Shown here one piece after another: positions 17,221 to 25,121 of a stretch of DNA of 64,000 nt (its first letter is position 1; every line of letters starts with the position of its first letter). Under the pieces are notes generated by a model. The model was not told the origin of the DNA, searched no databases, and saw only the letters and a list, made by a program, of their open reading frames with translations. The DNA comes from Ramlibacter sp. (lineage in GTDB: Bacteria; Pseudomonadota; Gammaproteobacteria; Burkholderiales; Burkholderiaceae_C): assembly GCA_019635435.1 (NCBI GenBank), contig JAHBZM010000001.1:3906001-3970000 (forward strand). Direction: 5' to 3'. The position numbers and the translations under genes are program-made.

Positions 17221-18642
17221 TCAGGCGCTGCCTGCCGGCTGCAACACCACGCTGACACACAGCCCCGTGCCGCCGGGGCCGGGTTCAAGCTGCAAGGGCG
17301 CGTGCATGAGCTGGGCGTACTGGGCCACGATGGCCAGCCCCAGGCCCGCGCCCTGGCGCAGCAGCATGCCCGGTTCGCCCTGGGCCCAGCGCTGCTGCAG
17401 CTGGGTGGCGGTGTCTGCCGGCAGGCCCGCGCCGTTGTCGATCACCGAGAGGCGGACCCCATGCCCCCGCACGGCAATGGCCACCGTCACCGTGGGCGGC
17501 GTGCCGTCGGTGGGGCGCCCGTAACGCAGGGCGTTGTCGATCAGGTTGTTGAGCAGGCCTTCGAGCAGCGTGGGCGCCGCCCGCACGGTCACCGGGTCCT
17601 CGGCGCCGCGCGCGCCCAGGTCCACACCGGCCGCGTCGGCGCGCGGCAGAAAGCGCAGCACGGCCTCGCGCACGGCCTCATCCAGTGCCACCGGGCCCAG
17701 GTGGATGCCGGCCTTGGCTTCGCTGGCCAGGGCCAGTGCGAGCAGCTGGTCCACCAGCCGGCTCGCGCGGGCCTCGCTGCCCGCGATCTGCACGAGCTGC
17801 TCGCGCCAGACGGAGGCCTCCTTGTGGTTCAGGCCATAGGCCGCGAGCGCGCGGATGCCGGCCAGCGGCGTGCGCAGCTCGTGCGCCACGTTGCCGGCAA
17901 ATTCGCGCTGGGCACGCGCGCTTTGGGCCAGCCGGTCCAGCAGCGCATTGAGCGCGCGGCCCAGGTGTTCGATGTCGCTGGTGCTGGCATCCACGGGCAC
18001 GGGCATCAGGTCGTGCGCGTCGCGCAGCTGCACGGCCTGCTGCAGGTCCACCAGCGGCTGCATGTCGCGCGCAATGGCGCGGCGCAGCCAGGCGGCCAGC
18101 AGCAGCAGCAGCACGATCTGGGGCGCCACCGAGTACACCAGCAGCCGCTGCAGCAGGCCGCGCCGCGTGAGCGTGGTCTGCGCCATGACCACGCTGAAGG
18201 GTGCGGGCTGGTCGCGGTGCAGGGTCACCGCGCGCAGGTTGCGGCCCTTGAAGCTCACATAGGAAAAGCGGTAGGCCGCGGCACCCACCGGCGGCGGCGC
18301 GTGCAGGCCCTCGTTGCCGGCAATCAGGTGGCCCTTGGCGTCATGCAGCGCGAAGTAAACGGCCTCGGTCTGGTCGAACAGCACGGTGCGCACCTCGTGC
18401 GGGGTGAGTGCCAGTGTCATGCCTTCCCCCTCAAACCGCACGTTGGAGGCCATCAGGTAGGCGTCGTCCAGCAGCGAACGGTCAAAGGCCTGCTGCGTGA
18501 AATAGCTCGCCACGGCCAGCGCCACCGTGGTGCCCACCGCCCAGGTCAGGGCCAGCGGGAGCATCACGTGGCGCAGCAGGTGCGCCCGCAGCGTGGGCTT
18601 GGCCACGGGCAGTGGCGCGCCCGGTGGCGGCTCAGGCGGCAT
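17221..18642 (-). CDS. tctE: Sensor histidine kinase, TctE-like
   Basis: 473 residues. The first membrane helix is near residues 28-48 and a periplasmic sensor region of ~115 residues follows. A second helix (VAPQIVLLLLLAAWL) comes next, then HAMP, the phospho-acceptor box FAGNVAHELRTPLAGI, the N box NNLIDNALRYG and the G boxes DNGAGLP and GAGLGLAIV. It resembles the TctE/QseC group that senses tricarboxylates. Its start overlaps the end of the response-regulator gene by 11 bases, and the pair is divergent from tctBA, which it probably controls. Confidence 0.88.
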   Translation of the reverse strand: MPPEPPPGAPLPVAKPTLRAHLLRHVMLPLALTWAVGTTVALAVASYFTQQAFDRSLLDDAYLMASNVRFEGEGMTLALTPHEVRTVLFDQTEAVYFALHDAKGHLIAGNEGLHAPPPVGAAAYRFSYVSFKGRNLRAVTLHRDQPAPFSVVMAQTTLTRRGLLQRLLVYSVAPQIVLLLLLAAWLRRAIARDMQPLVDLQQAVQLRDAHDLMPVPVDASTSDIEHLGRALNALLDRLAQSARAQREFAGNVAHELRTPLAGIRALAAYGLNHKEASVWREQLVQIAGSEARASRLVDQLLALALASEAKAGIHLGPVALDEAVREAVLRFLPRADAAGVDLGARGAEDPVTVRAAPTLLEGLLNNLIDNALRYGRPTDGTPPTVTVAIAVRGHGVRLSVIDNGAGLPADTATQLQQRWAQGEPGMLLRQGAGLGLAIVAQYAQLMHAPLQLEPGPGGTGLCVSVVLQPAGSA

Positions 18643-19330
18643 CTGATTCGGCTTCCATCACATAGCCCAACCCGCGCAGCGTGCGGATGCGCGCGCCGGT
18701 GCCCGCCAGCTTTTTGCGCAGGCGCGAAATGAAGGCTTCCAGCGCGTTGTCGCCCAGCGCCTCGTCAAACTCCGAGAGCTTTTGCGAGAGCGTGCGCTTG
18801 CTGACCACCCGCCCGGGCGGGGTCATGAGTTCCCACAGCACCTCGAACTCGCGCGCGGGCAGGTCCAGCGGCTGCCCTTGCCACTGGAAGCGGCGCGCCT
18901 TGCGGTCCAGCCGCAGCGCGCCCATGACGGTCTGGTCGTCCGTGCCCTGGGTCCGGCGCTCCAGCGCGCGCAGCCGCGCCTCGACCTCGTCCAGGTCAAA
19001 CGGCTTGCCCAGGTAGTCATCGGCCCCGGCGTCCAGGCCGGCAATGCGCTCCTCGGTGCGGTTGCGCGCGGTCAGGATCAGCACCGGCGTGCGGTCGCCG
19101 CGCGCACGCGCGCTGCGCAGCGCGCGCAAGCCGCTGCCCAGGCCGCTGTGCGGCGCGCCTGACTGCGGCAGGTTCAGGTCCAGCAGCACGGCATCGAACG
19201 GCTGCACGCGCCAGAAATGCTCGGCCTGCTCCACGGTCTCGGCCACGTCCACGCGGTGGCCAGCGTCACCCAGGCTGCGGACCATGACGTCGCGCAGCAC
19301 CCGGTCGTCTTCCACCAGAAGGATTCGCAT
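18632..19330 (-). CDS. tctD: OmpR-family response regulator, TctD-like
   Basis: 232 residues. Receiver domain starting MRILLVEDDRVLRDVMVRSL, with the phosphorylated Asp in VLLDLNLPQSG, the conserved Thr in LILTAR and Lys in GKPFDL. A short extra loop (GAPHSGLGSG) follows the phospho-site. The C-terminal winged helix ends TLRGLGYVMEAE. It probably activates the divergent tctBA genes when phosphorylated by the adjoining kinase. The 148-base space to tctB should hold both promoters; I see no clear operator. Confidence 0.88.
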   Translation of the reverse strand: MRILLVEDDRVLRDVMVRSLGDAGHRVDVAETVEQAEHFWRVQPFDAVLLDLNLPQSGAPHSGLGSGLRALRSARARGDRTPVLILTARNRTEERIAGLDAGADDYLGKPFDLDEVEARLRALERRTQGTDDQTVMGALRLDRKARRFQWQGQPLDLPAREFEVLWELMTPPGRVVSKRTLSQKLSEFDEALGDNALEAFISRLRKKLAGTGARIRTLRGLGYVMEAESDAA

Positions 19331-19478
19331 GAGGGTGATTTTGCGGCATGGACCGCCCGCGGGCCCAGCGATACCCCCTGCGGGGCAACCCGATTGGCGT
19401 TATTGCGTAGTGCCGCGGTCAGCCAGCGGTCAGTGCCGGGGGCCGATAAACGGGGCTCCTGTTCCTCCCCACCTTGTC

Positions 19479-19967
19479 ATGAAAATCAAGAGCCAGAAAG
19501 ATTTCTTCTCGGGCGTCATGTTCAGCGCCATCGGCGCCGCCTTTGCCGGCGGCGCCACCACCTACACCGTGGGCGAGGGCGCCCGCATGGGCCCGGGGTA
19601 TTTCCCGTTGCTGCTGGGGGTGGTGCTGGCGTTGCTGGGCGCCGCCATCATGTTCCGCGCCCTGGTGGTCGAGACCGAGGACGGCGACCCGATTGGCGCC
19701 TGGGCCTGGAAGCCGCTGGCCTACGTGATCGCCGCCAACCTAGCGTTCGGCGTGCTGATCGGCGGCCTGCCCAGCGTAGGGCTGCCGGCCATGGGGCTGG
19801 TGATCGCGATCTTCGGCCTCACGCTGCTGGCCAGCCTGGCCGGCGACAGTTTCAAGCTCAAGGAGGTGCTGGTCCTGGCGGCGATTCTGGCCGGCGGCAG
19901 CTATGTGGCCTTTGTCCTGATGCTCAAGCTTCAGATTCCCGTCTGGCCCACGTTCATCAGCGGCTGA
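19479..19967 (+). CDS. tctB: Tripartite tricarboxylate transporter small membrane subunit TctB
   Basis: 162 residues, start MKIKSQKDFFSGVMFSAIGA at 19479, four hydrophobic segments. YTVGEGARMGPGYFPLLLG near residues 29-47 is the TctB hallmark. With TctA it forms the membrane part of the secondary tripartite tricarboxylate carrier. Thirteen bases separate it from tctA. The periplasmic binding protein TctC that usually precedes tctB is absent here. Confidence 0.9.
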   Translation: MKIKSQKDFFSGVMFSAIGAAFAGGATTYTVGEGARMGPGYFPLLLGVVLALLGAAIMFRALVVETEDGDPIGAWAWKPLAYVIAANLAFGVLIGGLPSVGLPAMGLVIAIFGLTLLASLAGDSFKLKEVLVLAAILAGGSYVAFVLMLKLQIPVWPTFISG

Positions 19968-19980
19968 GGAGACCTTTTCC

Positions 19981-21492
19981 ATGGATTTGATCGCCAACCT
20001 CGCGACCGGCTTCGGCGTCGCGTTCACCCCCATCAACCTGCTGTATGCCTTTATCGGCTGCCTGCTGGGCACGCTGATCGGCGTGCTGCCGGGCATCGGC
20101 CCCGTGGCCACCATCGCCATGCTGCTGCCGGCCACCTACGCGCTGCCGCCGGTGTCGGCGCTGATCATGCTGGCCGGCATTTACTACGGCGCGCAATATG
20201 GTGGCTCGACCACGGCCATCCTGGTCAATCTGCCGGGCGAGTCGTCGTCGGTGGTGACCTGCATTGACGGCTACCAGATGGCGCGCCAGGGCCGCGCCGG
20301 GCCGGCGCTGGCGGCCGCGGGCCTGGGCTCGTTCTTTGCGGGCTGCGTGGGCACGCTGATCCTCGCGGCCTTTGCCGCGCCGCTGACCGAGGTGGCCTTC
20401 AAATTTGGTCCAGCCGAATACTTCTCGCTGATGATCCTGGGCCTGATCGGTGCCGTGGTGCTGGCCTCGGGCTCGCTGATCAAGGCCATTTCGATGATCG
20501 TGCTGGGCCTGCTGCTGGGCCTGGTGGGCACCGACGTGAACTCGGGCGTGGCACGCTATGCGTTCGACATCCCTGAACTCACTGATGGCATCGGCTTTGT
20601 GGTGATCGCCATGGGTGTGTTCGGCTACGGCGAGATCATCAGCAACCTGTCGCAACCCGAAGACCAGCGCGAGGTCTTCACGGCCAAGGTCCAGGGCCTG
20701 TGGCCCACCAAGCAGGACTTCAAGGACATGACGCCGGCCATCCTGCGCGGCACGGCGCTGGGTTCGGTGCTGGGCATCCTGCCCGGCGGCGGCGCTTTGC
20801 TGGCCTCGTTCGCGGCCTACACCGTGGAAAAGAAGATCAAGAACAAGCCCGGCGAGATCCCGTTTGGCAAGGGCAATATCCGCGGCGTGGCCTCGCCCGA
20901 GTCGGCCAACAACGCGGGCTCGCAGACCTCGTTCATCCCGCTGCTCACGCTGGGCATTCCACCCAACGCCGTGATGGCGTTGATGGTCGGCGCCATGACC
21001 ATCCACAACATCCAGCCCGGCCCCCAGGTCATGACCAGCAACCCCGAGCTGTTCTGGGGCCTGATCGCGTCCATGTGGATCGGCAACCTGATGCTGGTGA
21101 TCCTGAACCTGCCGCTGATCGGCATCTGGATCAAGCTGCTCACCGTGCCCTACCGCTGGCTGTTCCCGGCCATCGTGCTGTTCTGCGCGGTGGGGGTCTA
21201 CACCACCAACAACAACACCTTTGACGTCTGGATGGTGGGCCTGTTCGGCTTCATCGGCTACCTGTTTGTCAAGCTCGGCTGCGAACCCGCGCCGCTGCTG
21301 CTGGGGTTCATCCTGGGCCCGATGATGGAAGAGAACCTGCGCCGCGCCATGCTGCTGTCGCGCGGCGACTGGAGCGTGTTCGTCACGCGTCCGCTGTCGG
21401 CCGGGCTGCTTGCCGGTGCGGCCGCGCTGCTGCTGATTGTGCTGCTGCCCGCGGTCAAGAAAGGTCGTGAAGTGGCGTTTGTGGAAGAGTGA
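19981..21492 (+). CDS. tctA: Tripartite tricarboxylate transporter large membrane subunit TctA
   Basis: 503 residues with about twelve membrane segments. The family signatures GTLIGVLPGIGPVATIAMLL, IYYGAQYGGSTTAILVNLPG and LGIPPNAVMALMVGAM are present, as is the P/G-rich SPESANNAGSQTSFIPLLTL. It is the transport subunit for citrate-like or other carboxylate substrates, presumably using a TctC/Bug protein encoded elsewhere. A strong terminator follows. Confidence 0.93.
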   Translation: MDLIANLATGFGVAFTPINLLYAFIGCLLGTLIGVLPGIGPVATIAMLLPATYALPPVSALIMLAGIYYGAQYGGSTTAILVNLPGESSSVVTCIDGYQMARQGRAGPALAAAGLGSFFAGCVGTLILAAFAAPLTEVAFKFGPAEYFSLMILGLIGAVVLASGSLIKAISMIVLGLLLGLVGTDVNSGVARYAFDIPELTDGIGFVVIAMGVFGYGEIISNLSQPEDQREVFTAKVQGLWPTKQDFKDMTPAILRGTALGSVLGILPGGGALLASFAAYTVEKKIKNKPGEIPFGKGNIRGVASPESANNAGSQTSFIPLLTLGIPPNAVMALMVGAMTIHNIQPGPQVMTSNPELFWGLIASMWIGNLMLVILNLPLIGIWIKLLTVPYRWLFPAIVLFCAVGVYTTNNNTFDVWMVGLFGFIGYLFVKLGCEPAPLLLGFILGPMMEENLRRAMLLSRGDWSVFVTRPLSAGLLAGAAALLLIVLLPAVKKGREVAFVEE

Positions 21493-21536
21493 GTTAGTGG
21501 AAGTCTGAGTACGCCGGGTTCATCCCTCCCGGCCTT

Positions 21537-21574
21537 GGGCCGGCACTGTCACAGGTGCCGGCCCTCTTTTTTTG
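21537..21574 (+). terminator. Rho-independent terminator after tctA
   Basis: GGCCGGCAC and GTGCCGGCC form a perfect 9-bp stem around a 7-base loop, followed by a pyrimidine run with seven T. Confidence 0.9.
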
Positions 21575-21605
21575 CCGTGACGCCGCGATCCCCTACCATG
21601 GCGCC

Positions 21606-22328
21606 ATGACGCAGCCCCCCACAGACAACATCCCCGGCACCGTCCAGGTGCTGGCCTTTGACATCTTCGGCACCGTGGTCGACTGGCACGGCAGCATCCA
21701 GCGCGAAGTCCAGGCGCGCTTTCCCGGCGTGGACGGCGCCGCATTTGCACTGGCCTGGCGGGCGGGCTACAAGCCGGCCATGGCCCGGGTGATGAGCGGC
21801 GAACTCGGCTGGACGCTGATCGACGACCTGCACCGCATGATCCTGGACCAGATCCTGCCCGACTTCGGCCTGCAGGCGCTGGATGAGGCCCAGCGCCGCG
21901 ACCTCAACCGCGTGTGGCACCGGCTGGACCCGTGGCCCGACAGCGTGCAAGGCCTGACGCGGCTCAAGAGCAAGTTCACCATCTGTTCGCTGTCCAACGG
22001 CAACATCGGCCTGCTGACCGACATGGCCAAGCGGGCCGGCCTGCCCTGGGACTGCGTGCTGAGCGCGGAAGTGTTCCGGGCCTACAAGCCCGACCCCGCC
22101 ACCTACCTGGGCGTGGCCCGGGTGTTTGACCTGCCGCCCGGGCAGGTGATGCTGGTCGCCGCCCACCACGACGATCTGGCGGGTGCACGGGCCTGCGGCC
22201 TGCGCACGGCCTACATCGAGCGTCCGCTGGAGTTTGGCGCCGCCAGGCCCAAGGATGTCTCGCCCCAGCCCGGGAACGACCTGCACGCCGGCAGCCTCAC
22301 GGCACTGGCCGATCTGCTGGGTTGCTGA
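21606..22328 (+). CDS. Haloacid dehalogenase type II-like HAD hydrolase
   Basis: 240 residues from the ATG at 21606. HAD motif I is VLAFDIFGTVVDWHGSI with the nucleophile Asp, motif II is CSLSNGN, motif III is in FRAYKPDPATY, and motif IV is VAAHHDDLAGARACG, where the usual D is present in HDD. This spacing and the type C1 cap match 2-haloacid dehalogenase type II (DhlB/HadL). Whether it acts on haloacids or on phosphorylated metabolites cannot be decided from sequence alone. It is a single gene behind the tctA terminator, with its own start only 32 bases away. Confidence 0.85.
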   Translation: MTQPPTDNIPGTVQVLAFDIFGTVVDWHGSIQREVQARFPGVDGAAFALAWRAGYKPAMARVMSGELGWTLIDDLHRMILDQILPDFGLQALDEAQRRDLNRVWHRLDPWPDSVQGLTRLKSKFTICSLSNGNIGLLTDMAKRAGLPWDCVLSAEVFRAYKPDPATYLGVARVFDLPPGQVMLVAAHHDDLAGARACGLRTAYIERPLEFGAARPKDVSPQPGNDLHAGSLTALADLLGC

Positions 22329-22345
22329 CCCGGTTGCCGAGCCGC

Positions 22346-22404
22346 TCGCTATGGTTTATGTAGCATAACAAGGCCGCCCCGTCTGGACTCCAGGCACTTT
22401 TGAC
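22346..22404. repeat. Interspersed repeat, copy 2
   Basis: Has the order GCTATG, then GGCCGCCCCGTCTGGACTCC, then AGGCACTTTTG. It corresponds to the reverse complement of copy 1 (3766) and copy 4 (53898). Confidence 0.65.
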
Positions 22405-22419
22405 CCTGAACGGTCAAAA
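22398..22419. terminator. Bidirectional terminator between convergent genes
   Basis: TTTTGACC and GGTCAAAA pair around CTGAAC, giving T and A tracts on both sides. It separates the HAD hydrolase gene from the convergent hexapeptide-repeat gene. Confidence 0.65.
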
Positions 22420-22422
22420 ATA

Positions 22423-23025
22423 TCAGGGTGGCGGCGGCTCCGGGGCCACATGGTGCGAGGCCAGCCGCCGCGACAGCCCCTGTGTGATGGCCTGCATGCT
22501 GGCTTCACTGCGGTCCAGCCCGTACACCGTGAGCGGAAAGTTCAGCGGCGCCTGCAGGGCCCAGATCCGGTCGTGTTCGTTGGGAGGCAGGATGGCGGCG
22601 GGTTCGCCCACGGCCACCCAGCCAATCGGCACGAACGCGCCGGGCGCCACCACGCTGCGGATGTGCACCACGGCGTTGATGCGCACCTCGCTGCCCCGGC
22701 CCAGCCGCGCGCCATGAAACACCGAGGCCCCGGTGGCAATGAACACTTCGTCCTCCACCGTGCAGCCCACCACATGGGCCTGCGGGCCGATCAGGCAGTG
22801 GTCGCCCACCACCAGCGGGTGCTCGGCCGAGCTGCGCAGCACGGCGTTCTCCATCACGATCACGTTGCGCCCGAGCTGGATGCTGCCGCTTTCGGCGATC
22901 ACCTGGGCGCCGTACATGATGCGGCAGCCCGGCCCGAGGCTGACGTTGCCGCACACCATGGCATTGGGCGCGACAAACGCCGTGGGATCGACGCGGGGCG
23001 TTTCGCCGGCATGGGACATCAGCAT
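22423..23025 (-). CDS. Gamma-carbonic-anhydrase-like hexapeptide-repeat protein
   Basis: 200 residues. Left-handed beta-helix repeats run from residue ~15 to ~130 (APNAMVCGNVSLGPGCRIMY, NVIVMENAVLRSSAEHPLVV, CLIGPQAHVVGCTVEDEVFI, ATGASVFHGARLG). Histidines in the AEHPL and QAHVVG/VFHGA positions correspond to the metal-binding region of gamma carbonic anhydrase-like proteins (YrdA/CaiE/PaaY group). Catalytic activity is uncertain. The start MLM at 23025 is favoured because residues upstream do not resemble the family. It faces LodA divergently. Confidence 0.8.
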   Translation of the reverse strand: MLMSHAGETPRVDPTAFVAPNAMVCGNVSLGPGCRIMYGAQVIAESGSIQLGRNVIVMENAVLRSSAEHPLVVGDHCLIGPQAHVVGCTVEDEVFIATGASVFHGARLGRGSEVRINAVVHIRSVVAPGAFVPIGWVAVGEPAAILPPNEHDRIWALQAPLNFPLTVYGLDRSEASMQAITQGLSRRLASHHVAPEPPPP

Positions 23026-23205
23026 GAAGACTCCAGTCAAAAGGACGCCGCCCATTATTCCCTCATCGCTTCCCGGCACGGCGTCCCCGCATCGCCCAAC
23101 ACCGGCGTACCCTCGTCCAGTTGGAGGATGCGCCGCGCGCCACCCCTTGCTATAACCCGAGCCAACCGCCCCCCGGCAACCCACTTTCAGCAAGGGAGAC
23201 TTCAC

Positions 23206-25113
23206 ATGACCACCCCCCGTCCCGACACCACCATCGTTCGCGCGGCCATCCACCCCGGCATCGGCGTGGCCCGCGTGGGCAACAGCGCCGACGGCTACTA
23301 CATCGGCCCCGAGGTCATGGACCCGCCCCCCATGGCCCCCGGCGCCCTGCGCGACCCCGGCGGCGCCTTGAAGCGCGAGGCGGCGCGGTTCCGCGTTTAC
23401 GGCTACAACGCCGCCGGCGAGGTGGTGCGCGAGCTCACCGCCGCCGAAGCCCGCATTGAATGGACGGTGGAGCTGGCCAACAAGAAGGCAGCCTGGTATG
23501 AGTTCCAGATCGCGCTGGACATCCCCGAGGCCGCCAACCCCGCCATGGCCCAGCCCAGCCTGCTGCGCAATGCCAGCGTGAAAGACCGCGCAAGCCTGGC
23601 CATCCTGCCCGGTGCGCGCAGCATTTCAGGCGCGAACCAGAGCGGCACGCCCTACCAGTTTGGCAGCGGCTGCTTTGCCGGCACGCCGGTCTACCTGGGC
23701 GAGCTGCGCACCGACGAAGCCGGCCGTCTGCTGGTGCTGGGCGGCCATGGCCACTCCGCCTCGGTGGACGGCAAGCCCGCCACCACCTTTGCCAACAACG
23801 ACGGCTGGCACGACGACACCGCCGACGGGCCCGTGCACGCGAGCGTGACCATCGACGGCGTGGCCCTGCCCGTGGACAGCGCCTGGGTGGTGGTGGCCCC
23901 CGCCAACTACGGCCCGGGCCTGCGCTCGGTGCGCACCATGGCTGACCTGATGCAGGACGTGTATGTGCAGTCCGGCATGCGGGCCTTTCCGGCCCGCGTG
24001 TCATTCAGCCGCGACATCCTGCCCATTCTCACGCGCCAAAGCGGCCTGCAATGGGCCAACAAGGGTTTCGCCGCGCAGTTTGGCTGGGGCGGCCCGGCCA
24101 GCGCTGACAACGCCGAATGGATCGCCCGGCTGGCCAGCCCGGGCACCACCTGGCAGGAGCAGCGCCAGCAGGTGGCCAACGCCTTCCGGCAGTTTGAACG
24201 CGATGGCCGCTCGCCGCTGCCCTGGCCCTGGATGTATGGCGACGCCATGGACGTGCCGCCCGCCGACACGCCCCGCCAGCACGCCGCGCTCACCGACACC
24301 CAGCTGCGCCTGCTCAGCCTCTGGGCCGAGGGCGACTTTGATGCCGACTGGCAGCCCGACGCCGCTGCGCCCGACTGCATCGAAGCCGTGCCCCTGCAAG
24401 CCCAGCCCGGCACCCTGGACCACGCCGCCATGAGCTTCTGCCTGGCCGATGCCTTCCACCCGGGTTGCGAAATCACCTGGCCCATGCGCCACGCAAGCAT
24501 GTACCGGGCGCCGTTTCGCATTCGCGAGGCGCCCCCCGGCACGCCCCCCCTGCCCGACTACGGCGCGCAGCTGACCCCGGCCATTGCCACCGCCGTGAGC
24601 GGCCCGCTCTATGCGCAGTCCGCGGGCGACCTGACCCGCTGGATGGCCGTGCCCTGGCAGACCGACACCGCCAGTTGCCGCAGCGGCTACTACGCGGGTT
24701 ACGGCCCGCGCTACGACCCCTATGTGCCCAGCTTCTGGCCCGCGCGGGTGCCCAACCAGGTGCTGACCGAGGACGATTACCAGGCCGTGATGAACACCGC
24801 GCTGCCGCGCGAGGAGCGGCTCGCGGCATTCAACCGCCGTGCCTCCTGGTTCCGCACCCTGGGGCCGGACGGCTACATGAGCCAGATCAACAACATGGTT
24901 GCGAATTTTGGCGACATGGGGGTGCTCGAAGAGCGCCCCGGCCTGCCCGGTGATCCCGATTTCCCGCCCGTCATGCAGGTCGAGAACCGCATCGCGCCCA
25001 GCCACGGGCTGCTCAAGACAGGGGCCGCCGCGCTGCCGCACACGCCCGAGCCGTTTGACGCCGAGAACGAGGCGCTGCTGCGCTTTCACGCGCACCCGGC
25101 CAACCTGCGCTGA
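23206..25113 (+). CDS. LodA-like cysteine-tryptophylquinone amino-acid oxidase
   Basis: 635 residues from the ATG at 23206, preceded by AAGGGAGA as ribosome-binding site. The N-terminus IHPGIGVARVGNS, the middle GRLLVLGGHGHS and the C-terminal HPGCEITWPMRHASMYRAPF and RWMAVPWQTDTASC regions are those of the LodA/GoxA family. Cys421 and Trp484, 63 residues apart, are the likely cofactor pair; in Marinomonas LodA they are Cys516 and Trp581, 65 apart. The enzyme deaminates a free amino acid, releasing ammonia, an aldehyde or keto acid, and hydrogen peroxide. Lysine and glycine are known substrates in the family; the substrate here is unknown. No ordinary signal peptide is seen. The flavoprotein needed for cofactor maturation follows 8 bases later. 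Confidence 0.88.
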   Translation: MTTPRPDTTIVRAAIHPGIGVARVGNSADGYYIGPEVMDPPPMAPGALRDPGGALKREAARFRVYGYNAAGEVVRELTAAEARIEWTVELANKKAAWYEFQIALDIPEAANPAMAQPSLLRNASVKDRASLAILPGARSISGANQSGTPYQFGSGCFAGTPVYLGELRTDEAGRLLVLGGHGHSASVDGKPATTFANNDGWHDDTADGPVHASVTIDGVALPVDSAWVVVAPANYGPGLRSVRTMADLMQDVYVQSGMRAFPARVSFSRDILPILTRQSGLQWANKGFAAQFGWGGPASADNAEWIARLASPGTTWQEQRQQVANAFRQFERDGRSPLPWPWMYGDAMDVPPADTPRQHAALTDTQLRLLSLWAEGDFDADWQPDAAAPDCIEAVPLQAQPGTLDHAAMSFCLADAFHPGCEITWPMRHASMYRAPFRIREAPPGTPPLPDYGAQLTPAIATAVSGPLYAQSAGDLTRWMAVPWQTDTASCRSGYYAGYGPRYDPYVPSFWPARVPNQVLTEDDYQAVMNTALPREERLAAFNRRASWFRTLGPDGYMSQINNMVANFGDMGVLEERPGLPGDPDFPPVMQVENRIAPSHGLLKTGAAALPHTPEPFDAENEALLRFHAHPANLR

Positions 25114-25121
25114 GCCCGCAC

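Noticed and set aside
17173..18732. 519-codon frame antisense to tctE
   Set aside because: Gln/His/Arg-rich shadow of a high-GC gene; tctE has all kinase motifs.
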